Below are positions 1-6,785 of a stretch of 14,993 nucleotides of DNA, in pieces; position 1 is the first letter of the stretch, and each line of letters opens with the position of its first letter. Position numbers and translations under genes: made by a program. Under the pieces are notes generated by a model that worked only from the letters and a program-made list of their open reading frames with translations, was not told the DNA's origin and ran no database searches. Origin of the DNA: Clostridiales bacterium (lineage in GTDB: Bacteria; Bacillota; Clostridia; Christensenellales; JAISNN01); contig JAITOQ010000007.1 in the NCBI GenBank assembly GCA_031289865.1, positions 1-14,993 on the forward strand, in the 5' to 3' direction.

Positions 1-1
1 T

Positions 2-874
2 ATCGCGCAAAAATCGGAGGTCTATCCGCTCTTAACCCATGGTGTGCGCTATCTCGATATCCGTATCGCCGAACACGACGGGGAGTGGTACGGCTGTCAC
101 GGCTTGCTTGCCGCGCCTATCGACGGCTTTTTGATCGACACTATCCGCTTTTTGTCGAAAACGGACGGTGAATTTGTCGTCGTCGAGCTCAGACACACCT
201 ATTTTGAAACCGTGGGCTACTATGAGCTGTTTGAATACATAGCGAGCGTAAAATATGAGGGAAAGTCGCTTCTCGACTATGTGAGATACGATAAAAACGA
301 TACTCCGCTTGAAGAGCTTCGCTATAACGACGTAGTAAACGGCGGTTCGGGTGTGATTTTTGTCATGCGGGAGGGTCCGACGGATATGTTTGTCGGATAT
401 ATATACGACGACGAGGGAAATGTTTCTAAGACGATAATCCAGTGGGGCGGTTCTACAATAGCGACGGGCAAGGATTATGACCTCGATGTGATTTTCCGCA
501 ACTTTAAAGGGGTTTACGGCGAAGTCGTATACGATCCGTGGCACAATCAAACCACCGACAAAAAGATGCTTGAGGGGATAAGGGAAACGGCGGCTCTTTT
601 AAAGGAAAATAAAGAGACTTATACCTCGGTTTTCCGCATAAATCAAGCGCAAAAAACCCCGAAATTTGAGCTTGATTCGATCCCCGCGTCGCTCTTCGGT
701 TGGTCGCTCCTTGACCTCGCAAACCGCTTTAACGCAAAGCTCCTCGAACAACCCGACTTTAAGGAATGGCTAAGCGTCATGCCGGTCTTTCAAGTCGATT
801 ACGCCGACTCGATGAAGGGCGGCTTTAACGATAAAGTCGTGGCGATTTTGAATGAATACAATAGGGGTTTATAG
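2..874 (+). CDS. PI-PLC X-domain-like phosphodiesterase, 5' end outside window
   Basis: The reading frame is open from the window edge, so the N-terminus is missing. The GTG at 44 is the Val of a conserved motif (GVRYLDIR) and not a credible start. PI-specific phospholipase C catalytic domains have a G-x-R-x-x-D-x-R strand followed by a second catalytic His in an HG motif. Here the fragment shows LDIRI (Asp19 and Arg21 from codon 2) and CHGL (His33), then a GEFVVVELRH strand like the family's E-F-x-I-x-x-x-x-H segment. The C-terminal part has the usual late strand (MPVFQVDYAD) and a closing helix ending in a VVAILNEYN segment. The first catalytic His would lie upstream. The expected role is cleavage of a phosphoinositol or related phosphodiester, probably outside the cell, but no signal peptide can be seen. 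The stop TAG overlaps by one base a downstream 7-bp repeat. The superfamily is fairly secure; the substrate is unknown. Confidence 0.72.
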   Translation: MAQKSEVYPLLTHGVRYLDIRIAEHDGEWYGCHGLLAAPIDGFLIDTIRFLSKTDGEFVVVELRHTYFETVGYYELFEYIASVKYEGKSLLDYVRYDKNDTPLEELRYNDVVNGGSGVIFVMREGPTDMFVGYIYDDEGNVSKTIIQWGGSTIATGKDYDLDVIFRNFKGVYGEVVYDPWHNQTTDKKMLEGIRETAALLKENKETYTSVFRINQAQKTPKFELDSIPASLFGWSLLDLANRFNAKLLEQPDFKEWLSVMPVFQVDYADSMKGGFNDKVVAILNEYNRGL

Positions 875-901
875 TTGAAAGTTGAAAATTGAAAGTTGAA
901 A
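874..901 (+). repeat. Heptad repeat, GTTGAAA type, 4 units
   Basis: Four contiguous 7-bp units (GTTGAAA, GTTGAAA, ATTGAAA, GTTGAAA) start on the last base of the preceding gene's stop codon and run in the sense orientation of that gene. The same family recurs at 6758, 8269, 9553, 10494, 11496, 11699 and 12950. Confidence 0.9.
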
Positions 902-909
902 ATTTAGGT

Positions 910-944
910 AATGTAGAATGCAGAATGCAGAATGCAGAATGCAG
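910..944 (+). repeat. Heptad repeat, AATGCAG type, 5 units
   Basis: One AATGTAG and four AATGCAG units stand head to tail directly after the GTTGAAA-type array. This is a second, unrelated 7-bp family. It returns at 12800-12855 as mixed AATGCAA and AATGCAG units. Confidence 0.9.
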
Positions 945-993
945 AATTGCGGATTTTAAAAGAGTAGCCGGTGTCATGCGGAATAAAAAGTCG

Positions 994-1028
994 GTGTCAT
1001 TCTGAGCGGAGCGAAGAATCTCAAACGG
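994..1028 (+). repeat. Dispersed repeat with GTCATTCTGAGC core
   Basis: The segment carries GTCATTCTGAGC and then GAAGAATCTCAAACG. The reverse complement of the same sequence recurs, with small differences, at 11551-11589 and 12877-12916. The outer ATTCT and AGAAT parts are complementary, so it can form a weak stem. Such elements are common between genes in bacterial genomes of this kind. It lies about 65 bases upstream of the next gene; a TATAAT at 1035-1040 follows it, with no convincing -35 box. Confidence 0.8.
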
Positions 1029-1092
1029 TAGCCGTATAATCGCAAAAACATCTTTCTATTCCGATTTTTTGTTCAGACAGGAGAAATGAGGC

Positions 1093-4041
1093 ATGAGAAA
1101 AAAATCCTTCTTATTGATTCTTCTCGTCGCGTTTGCGGCATTTTTGGCGGTCGCGCTTTCAGCGTGTATCGTTAAAAAGCCCGAACACGTCCACGATGAA
1201 AGCGAGTGGAAAAGCTTTTCCGCGCCGACTTGCACGGAATACGGGTCGGATCGGCGCGATTGCGACGGTATGTTCCGTACCGCGCTTCCTCCGCTCGGTC
1301 ATGCCGAAGCGGAGCGAATTGTAACGGAAGCGACTTGCAGTACGGAGGGATATAAGGAGATTTATTGCACGCGTGAGGATATTGTCTTGTGGGGCGAGGT
1401 GATCCCGATAGATCCCGACGCACATTCGCCGTCGGAGGACACCGGAGAATGTGAGCTTTGTCACAAATATGTCGTTACCTCGTATGAATTTGAGGGCTTA
1501 CCCGCTTGGCTTAACGGCGTTAGCGGCGCATTAGAGGGTACAAGCGCGGTGCTACACACGTTCGGCGGAAATACCGTCGTCTTTCCGTATGAAAACGGCG
1601 CGTTTGTCTTTGAGAATACAAAGGGTTTCCAAACCCTTAGATTGTCGTCGGACAGATTTATACTTCGGTTGGACGCTTTACATACGCCGATTGAGCTTCC
1701 CGTACTTCCTTATTATAATGCTCCGTCGGTATATCCGTCGGCTCAGCTTGCAAATCCGAGGGACATTGCCGACGTGACGGGCTCGGTCGGGTTGTTTCTT
1801 GTGTATGCGAATAACGATTATTATGAATTCGGTTCGGATTCGGAATTGACGTTCAGAGCGTTTAAGAAGGACAAATCGGAGATTTTCTCCGAAAACGGTG
1901 TTTTTTCGTTTGGCGGCGAGGAGTTTTATTATCTGCTTGTCACAAATTCCGAATTAAAACAAGATGCCGTTACGAGCTTTTATTTTCAGAGGAAGCCTTT
2001 TGACCATATTGAGGATTTGGTATACGATATGGAAAACAAGCGGTTCGAGCCGATCGAGATGTCGGGAGAATATCCGACTTATTATCGTTTTGAAGTACAA
2101 GAAAAATGGTATTACGATATTACGGTAGACGGGAGCGGCGCGTGTTATAAGCTTTATAACGGAGATATATACAACTCGATTTATGCGACGTATATTACGG
2201 AAAACAGTACCCGCCGATTTTATTTAGAGCCCCGCGTATATTATATCAAGGTATATCAGCTTGCCGAAATTGCGGACGGCTTTCGATTGACGGTTTCCGA
2301 ATACAATCCCGCGCCGGGCGAATATTTTTCGTCCGCGATAGAGCTTGAGTACGATTCGGAGAGCGGTCGTTACGAAACCGCGGACATAGGCGACTATGCC
2401 GAGAGATATTATAAGTTTGCCGTATCGGAAAGAGGAGATTTTGACGTTTTGTTGCTCGGTGTTTTGAATGAATACGCGTATGTGAGGGTTTATAGTCAAA
2501 GCGGATGGGAACAATATACGCAACAAGCAATAATCAGAGGATCGGACGCGGCAAGGCTTTGGCTAACTCCTAACGTCTATTATATCTATGCCGTCAATCC
2601 GCCGAATGAAGGCGGTAGCGGATTTAAAATCGACATAGCGGCAGTTCCTCCGACGGGTGCGGATATTATAAGGGCTATTCCGCTTGAATACGACGCGGAG
2701 AGCGGTGCGTTCGAGCCTATAAAGGTAAAAGGGAGCAAAGCGGTATACTATAGAATCATAATCGACGAGGTTGGTCAATACGATTTTATTTTAACGGACG
2801 TAAGCTATTCCATGCTGGCTGTGTTCGGATTTTCCTATGCAAATTCAACGCAAATCACCACAAGTCGCTCCATAAACGCAGACGCAAGCTACAGATACGG
2901 ATTAGACGCGGGTGTGCATTATATAGAGGTATATGATTACCGCGGCACGGGAGAGGCTTTTACTCTGTCTATTGTCAAATATGTGCCGAAACCGGGCGAG
3001 GACTTTAGTACGGCGATCGAGCTTAAATACGATGACGAAGCCATAAGCTTCGAAACCGTATCGATCGTCGGGCGAAGCAATCAATATTATCGATTTACGG
3101 TCGAACGGAGCGGCGACTATGACTTCGTTGTATCGGGATTAAAAACGAATGTAACGGGCGCGACGGTTTTAGTTTTACGGAGCGACGACCTAAGTTATGA
3201 CGTCGGACGTTTTTTGGGAGATTCGGACGGCGTTCTCAGATTGAATCTCACGGCGGGGGTTTATTATTTGACTGCTTGGGAACACTATGATACGGGCAAC
3301 GCTTATACCGTAACGATTACGGGATTTTTTCCGAATGCGGGAGAGGACTTTAGTACGGCTTTCGAGATCCCGTATAATTTTGAAAGCGACAGCTTTGAGC
3401 AAGCGGTTACGGACGGATATAAGGCGACCTATTATCGCTTTATGGCGGTTTACGGCGATTGGTACAATATCGTGAAAACGGGCGTCGACGGTAGCGCGTA
3501 TGTTGCAATACGGGTTTATCGAGCGGACAATCTCAGTTTTCCGATCGTCAATTCGAGCGGAAATTCTGACGGCGGCGGCAGAGCAAAGCTGCAAGGGGGC
3601 ACGGTCTACTATATCGTCGTATGGGACGAAAATCAAACGGGCTTAGAGTTTTGTATCGAGATATCGAGAATCCCCGCGGGAACGGGATTTTTTAACGCAA
3701 TCGAGGTTCCGTACGATTCGGAAACCGAGGGCTTTACGCCCGTGAGTGTGGAAAAAGGCGCGCAGCTCTATTACACGTTTACCGTGACGGAAGGCGGCAA
3801 CTATAGCTTTTTATTTGAGGGAGAGGGTGGTTCGTTTTTAAACGGCCTGCTGCTTTTTCCTCGACCGTCGATTGAAAGCCTTTCTTTTTACTCATGGTCG
3901 TACGACAGTCCGTTCATTCTGACCCTAACTGCGGGAACGTATTACTTTGGCACGGATACCGGCTCGACTATGCAAGGGACGGACGAAAGCGCGTTTTTTA
4001 CATTGACGATTTCAAAAACCGTCGAGGAAGCAACAAGATAA
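1093..4041 (+). CDS. Secreted lipoprotein with Cys/His segment and six PPC-like beta repeats
   Basis: This is a large surface lipoprotein of 982 residues. A lysine-rich N-terminus and hydrophobic core end in a lipobox (L22-S-A-C25). The start is supported by AGGAG at 1079-1083, 9 bases before the ATG. Residues ~30-105 hold the PTCTE...LGH and ATCSTEG...C patterns seen in clostridial surface proteins, finishing with a CELC pair. Residues ~105-305 are unassigned. From ~307 to the end come six units of ~105-115 residues beginning near 307, 413, 525, 638, 753 and 866. Each has a header like F-x-x-A-I-E-x-x-Y-D, then YYRF, a GDYDF-like strand, and a late VYYI strand. This resembles bacterial pre-peptidase C-terminal (PPC) beta sandwiches. 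No enzyme domain was seen, so a binding or scaffold role is inferred. The aminopeptidase gene follows after 19 bases. Confidence 0.8.
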   Translation: MRKKSFLLILLVAFAAFLAVALSACIVKKPEHVHDESEWKSFSAPTCTEYGSDRRDCDGMFRTALPPLGHAEAERIVTEATCSTEGYKEIYCTREDIVLWGEVIPIDPDAHSPSEDTGECELCHKYVVTSYEFEGLPAWLNGVSGALEGTSAVLHTFGGNTVVFPYENGAFVFENTKGFQTLRLSSDRFILRLDALHTPIELPVLPYYNAPSVYPSAQLANPRDIADVTGSVGLFLVYANNDYYEFGSDSELTFRAFKKDKSEIFSENGVFSFGGEEFYYLLVTNSELKQDAVTSFYFQRKPFDHIEDLVYDMENKRFEPIEMSGEYPTYYRFEVQEKWYYDITVDGSGACYKLYNGDIYNSIYATYITENSTRRFYLEPRVYYIKVYQLAEIADGFRLTVSEYNPAPGEYFSSAIELEYDSESGRYETADIGDYAERYYKFAVSERGDFDVLLLGVLNEYAYVRVYSQSGWEQYTQQAIIRGSDAARLWLTPNVYYIYAVNPPNEGGSGFKIDIAAVPPTGADIIRAIPLEYDAESGAFEPIKVKGSKAVYYRIIIDEVGQYDFILTDVSYSMLAVFGFSYANSTQITTSRSINADASYRYGLDAGVHYIEVYDYRGTGEAFTLSIVKYVPKPGEDFSTAIELKYDDEAISFETVSIVGRSNQYYRFTVERSGDYDFVVSGLKTNVTGATVLVLRSDDLSYDVGRFLGDSDGVLRLNLTAGVYYLTAWEHYDTGNAYTVTITGFFPNAGEDFSTAFEIPYNFESDSFEQAVTDGYKATYYRFMAVYGDWYNIVKTGVDGSAYVAIRVYRADNLSFPIVNSSGNSDGGGRAKLQGGTVYYIVVWDENQTGLEFCIEISRIPAGTGFFNAIEVPYDSETEGFTPVSVEKGAQLYYTFTVTEGGNYSFLFEGEGGSFLNGLLLFPRPSIESLSFYSWSYDSPFILTLTAGTYYFGTDTGSTMQGTDESAFFTLTISKTVEEATR

Positions 4042-4060
4042 TAATTAAAAGGAGAAAAAA

Positions 4061-5191
4061 ATGTTATCGGACAGCCGTTTGGCAAAACTTGCAAAAAATT
4101 TGGTGCGCTATTCCTGCGATTTAAAGGCGGGCGAAAAGGTCTTAATCGAGTTTTCGGACAGCGTGGACTATCAGCTTATCAATCACATTATCCGCGAGGT
4201 ATATGCGGTAGGGGGCTACCCTTTCGTACAGCTTTGGAACGACCGCGTAAAGCGCGAAATTCTGAACGGTATGACGGAGGAGCTTGCGGACGCTATGGCA
4301 AAGTACGACAAGTACAGAATGGAGGGCATGGACGCCTACATCGGTATCCGCGGGACAAATAACGTCTATGAGCTTTCCGACGTCGATTCGGCAAAGCGTA
4401 AAATTTACGACATTCGGTATGCCCAACCCGTCCACCACGATATACGCGTGGACAAGACGAAGTGGGTGATTTTGCGTTATCCGACAGAGGCGATGAGCCA
4501 GCAGTCGCGCATGACGACCGAAAAATTTGAGGACTTTTATTTTAAGGTATGCAATCTCGACTACCAAAAAATGTCCGACGCTATGGACGGGCTTGTCGCG
4601 CTCATGGATAGGACCGACCGCGTCCGCCTTGTCGCAAAGGGTACGGACTTGCGCTTTTCGATAAAGGACATTGCGGCGATCAAGTGTTCGGGGCTACGGA
4701 ATATCCCCGACGGAGAGGTCTATACCGCGCCCGTTAGGGACAGCATAGAGGGCGTTATCTCCTACAACGCGCCGTCTATCTACAACGGTATAGAGTTTAC
4801 CGGCGTAAAACTGACCTTTAAAGCGGGCAAAATCGTCAAAGCGGAGGCGGCGACTCCCGAGCTCACCAAAGCCGCAAACAAAATATTCGACACCGACGAG
4901 GGCGGCCGCTACGTCGGCGAATTTGCAATCGGCGTCAACCCCTATGTCAAAAAAGCCATGGGCGATATCCTCTTTGACGAAAAAATCAGCGGCTCGATCC
5001 ACTTCACGCCGGGGAGCTGTTACACCGAGGCGAGTAACGGCAACGAGTCCGCCGTTCATTGGGACTTAGTTCTCATTCAAACCAAAGAATTCGGCGGCGG
5101 CGAAATCTACTTTGACGACGTGTTGATAAGAAAAGACGGGAGATTTGTCTTGAAAGAGCTTGAGGGGTTGAATCCGGAGAACCTTAAATAA
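4061..5191 (+). CDS. M29-family metallo-aminopeptidase (AmpS/PepS type)
   Basis: A cytosolic aminopeptidase that removes N-terminal residues from peptides using a two-metal centre. At 376 residues it is slightly shorter than the usual ~400. The N-terminal half opens with a helix and GEKVLIEFSD, typical of the family. The metal ligands known for M29 are all in place: Glu219 (DGEVYTAP), Glu287 (GEFAIGVNP), His314 and Tyr321 in a HFTPGSCY stretch with the family's seven-residue spacing, and His333 plus Asp335 (VHWDL). There is no signal peptide. AAAAGGAG at 4047-4054 lies 6 bases before the ATG, and the gap to the lipoprotein stop is only 19 bases, so the two are probably co-transcribed. No hairpin terminator follows it before the toxin-antitoxin promoter. 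Confidence 0.93.
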   Translation: MLSDSRLAKLAKNLVRYSCDLKAGEKVLIEFSDSVDYQLINHIIREVYAVGGYPFVQLWNDRVKREILNGMTEELADAMAKYDKYRMEGMDAYIGIRGTNNVYELSDVDSAKRKIYDIRYAQPVHHDIRVDKTKWVILRYPTEAMSQQSRMTTEKFEDFYFKVCNLDYQKMSDAMDGLVALMDRTDRVRLVAKGTDLRFSIKDIAAIKCSGLRNIPDGEVYTAPVRDSIEGVISYNAPSIYNGIEFTGVKLTFKAGKIVKAEAATPELTKAANKIFDTDEGGRYVGEFAIGVNPYVKKAMGDILFDEKISGSIHFTPGSCYTEASNGNESAVHWDLVLIQTKEFGGGEIYFDDVLIRKDGRFVLKELEGLNPENLK

Positions 5192-5214
5192 TCTTTAAAA
5201 TATCTCATTCTCCC

Positions 5215-5243
5215 TTGCAAAACCGTAAATTTTATGTTAGAAT
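5215..5243 (+). promoter_or_regulatory. Sigma-A-type promoter of the toxin-antitoxin operon
   Basis: TTGCAA at 5215-5220, a 17-base spacer and TAGAAT at 5238-5243, with a TG at 5235-5236 giving an extended -10. It stands just upstream of the palindrome and ribosome binding site of the antitoxin gene, and no other promoter is needed for the two-gene unit. Confidence 0.75.
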
Positions 5244-5247
5244 GGTA

Positions 5248-5259
5248 ATACTATAGTAT
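5248..5259. promoter_or_regulatory. Candidate operator: perfect 12-bp palindrome
   Basis: ATACTATAGTAT is a perfect palindrome between the -10 box and the AAGGAGG ribosome binding site (5260-5266). It would overlap the transcription start. RelB/DinJ antitoxins are ribbon-helix-helix proteins that repress their own operon by binding such palindromes, so this is the natural operator. Binding is inferred from position. Confidence 0.6.
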
Positions 5260-5274
5260 AAGGAGGATATCTCA

Positions 5275-5634
5275 ATGCAAGAAACAAGCCCACAAAAACT
5301 TGATACGGTTAAGGTAAACGCAAGGCTGAAAGCTAAAGCCGAGGTTGTATTTGAGCAAATCGGTATGAATGCGTCGGAAGCAATCAATATATTTTTTGCA
5401 CAAGTGGCAAATTCAAGGGGTTTACCCTTTAAGCCTCAAATGGAAGACGATTTAGACGAAATGGAATATTTACCCGGTATCGAGGAGCAAGATTTTTACT
5501 GCGCTACAAAAGAAGAGGTAGACGCAAAACTAAAAGAAGCGGAGGAAGAATTAGCAAGCGGTGCCGAGTTGCTTGACGGCTTTGCGGTATTTGAAGAGTT
5601 TAGAAAGGAATTAAGTGGGAAATATGGAAAATGA
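5275..5634 (+). CDS. relB: RelB/DinJ-family antitoxin
   Basis: Labile antitoxin of a type II toxin-antitoxin pair: it neutralises the adjacent toxin by direct binding and represses the operon. Residues ~8-52 form the ribbon-helix-helix DNA-binding part, with the family pattern VKVNARLKAKAE, then IGMNASEAINIFF, then GLPFKP. The rest (~55-119) is acidic and helical (E/D/K-rich), as expected of the toxin-wrapping tail. It is longer than DinJ of E. coli. AAGGAGG at 5260-5266, 8 bases before the ATG, fixes the start. The gene overlaps the toxin start. Base composition is more AT-rich than in the neighbouring genes, which suggests transfer. Confidence 0.92.
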   Translation: MQETSPQKLDTVKVNARLKAKAEVVFEQIGMNASEAINIFFAQVANSRGLPFKPQMEDDLDEMEYLPGIEEQDFYCATKEEVDAKLKEAEEELASGAELLDGFAVFEEFRKELSGKYGK

Positions 5635-5926
5635 ACTCTATACCTTTAAATTGCTGAAAAAAGCAAAACAAGATCTAAGAAACATTTATGACCATATTGC
5701 ATTTACGCTCAAAAATCAAAAAGCGGCAAAAGACCTCAACGAAAAATTTGACAAAGCCATTCAACGGCTTACATACTTCCCAAACAGCGGCGAGCCTTAC
5801 GAAAAGCAATTTAAAAGAATTTTCGTCGATAATTACACCGTATTTTACACGGTATACGACGACAAAAAACTTTTAATTATAAATAGAATCTTGTACGCTC
5901 GCATGAATTTTAAAGAACGTATTTAA
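5624..5926 (+). CDS. RelE/ParE-superfamily toxin
   Basis: The toxin partner has ~100 residues. It shows the superfamily layout: a first strand (YTFKLLKKA), two helices (AKQDLRNIYDHIAF and a KFDKAIQRL helix), FPNSG before the central strands, then the RIFVDNYTVFYTVYD hairpin, and a final strand with an arginine (IINRILYARMNF). RelE members cut ribosome-bound mRNA and ParE members poison gyrase. The F-P-x-S-G and Y-x-V-x-Y pattern does not settle which, and the target is not assigned. Two starts are possible. The ATG at 5624 overlaps the antitoxin by 11 bases. An in-frame GTG at 5615 adds three residues and sits 4 bases after AAGGAA. Either implies translational coupling. A strong terminator begins on its stop codon. 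Confidence 0.88.
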   Translation: MENELYTFKLLKKAKQDLRNIYDHIAFTLKNQKAAKDLNEKFDKAIQRLTYFPNSGEPYEKQFKRIFVDNYTVFYTVYDDKKLLIINRILYARMNFKERI

Positions 5927-5967
5927 AAAGAGAGTATCGATTGAGCCGATACTCTCTTTTTATTTTA
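5925..5967. terminator. Strong bidirectional Rho-independent terminator
   Basis: A perfect 15-bp stem (5925-5939 with 5947-5961, core GAGAGTATCG and its complement) closes a 7-base loop. A-runs flank one side and T-runs the other, so it can end transcription in both directions: the toxin-antitoxin operon on + and the converging gene on -. The minus gene's stop codon (5960-5962) lies inside it. Confidence 0.92.
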
Positions 5968-6601
5968 CATATCTCCAAACCGCATATATATCACAATGGG
6001 CGTGTTGTTCATAAGGAAACTCATTACGTAGCTTTATATCAACCTCAATCGCTTCAGTAATTGTCGGTATCAACCCCCAATCATTAGTTTTATCAATGTT
6101 GAAGTCACAATCATAAATTGCACTTGCACCGACCTCAAGCAAATCATAGCCGCAAAATTCAAAATTGCTCATACCGTCAAATATATTTCCTTTGTATAAT
6201 TCACAATACAAAATTTGCTCATCTTTGTTTAAATTTTCTTTTGCAATAAAAACAACCTTGTTTATATCCTTACATACATTCCATGAGCGTACCGCATTTT
6301 CTTCTAAAATATAATTTTCAAACCCAATTTCCGGCGCACATAGCTCATTAGGAGCATCTAAAAAAGCGGCGTAAATATATCTGATAGGCATACAAGAATA
6401 GCCAACTGAAACAACCTCCCTAATTGTACTATTGCATTCCTTAAAACATCTTTTTGCCACATACATTTCTTTTAAAAACATCCTACTTGCCTCCAAAAAC
6501 TTTTTCAGTATATTTACAACCGCATCTGATATTGATTTGGCAAACTCACTCTCGTTTTTAAAATATTGCCCTATGATTCGGATACGGGACGATGAAGGCA
6601 T
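5960..6601 (-). CDS. Hypothetical protein, AT-rich; 5' end probably altered by a repeat
   Basis: A 213-residue frame that I do not recognise. It is cysteine-rich for its size (eleven Cys), has no signal peptide or clear membrane segment, and ends with a conserved-looking stretch (FPYEQHAHCDIYAVWRYVK) preceded by a GYDLL segment. The annotated ATG at 6601 lies inside a palindromic repeat (6575-6617): the first ~9 residues (MPSSSRIRI) are encoded by the repeat, which also supplies an AGGGG just upstream. The original start has therefore either been replaced by the repeat or lies inside the frame (for example the Met near residue 41). Base composition matches the adjacent toxin-antitoxin pair and not the rest of the window, so the two may have arrived together. 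Whether it is expressed is uncertain. Confidence 0.6.
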   Translation of the reverse strand: MPSSSRIRIIGQYFKNESEFAKSISDAVVNILKKFLEASRMFLKEMYVAKRCFKECNSTIREVVSVGYSCMPIRYIYAAFLDAPNELCAPEIGFENYILEENAVRSWNVCKDINKVVFIAKENLNKDEQILYCELYKGNIFDGMSNFEFCGYDLLEVGASAIYDCDFNIDKTNDWGLIPTITEAIEVDIKLRNEFPYEQHAHCDIYAVWRYVK

Positions 6602-6728
6602 CGTCCCCTACAAGAGGATATTTGCTTTTTTATACGGATACGGGCGACCGAGGCGGTCGCCCCTACAAGAGGGCACTTGCTTTTTTATACGGATACGGGA
6701 CGATGAAGGCATCGTCCCCTACAAGAGG
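6575..6728 (+). repeat. Three tandem palindromic elements with 9-bp stems
   Basis: Three units spaced 56 and 55 bases apart share a CGGATAC leader, a GGG...CCC hairpin, a CTACAAGAGG tail and a TTGCTTTTTTATA linker. Hairpins lie at 6586-6607, 6642-6662 and 6697-6718. The outer two have the stem GGGACGATG with CATCGTCCC. The middle one has GGGCGACCG with CGGTCGCCC, a different but perfectly paired stem. Further copies are at 11019, 11098 (inverted) and 11612. Confidence 0.92.
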
Positions 6729-6757
6729 ACGCATTTTGCATTAAAAAAATCCTTAAC

Positions 6758-6785
6758 TTTCAACTTTCAACTTTCAATTCTCAAC
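6758..6785 (-). repeat. Heptad repeat, GTTGAAA type, 4 units
   Basis: On the minus strand four units (GTTGAGA, ATTGAAA, GTTGAAA, GTTGAAA) run through the 3' end of the symporter gene. The gene's last codons (VEN and its TGA stop) are read from the first units. Confidence 0.9.

Noticed and set aside
44..46. GTG as the start of the first gene
   Set aside because: The frame is open to the window edge and this Val belongs to the conserved GVRYLDIR motif.
3190..3636. 148-codon minus-strand frame
   Set aside because: Shadow of the repeat-containing lipoprotein, with no ribosome binding site.
5200..5274. Riboswitch or attenuator before the antitoxin
   Set aside because: The leader is only about 25 bases after the promoter and is explained by operator plus ribosome binding site.
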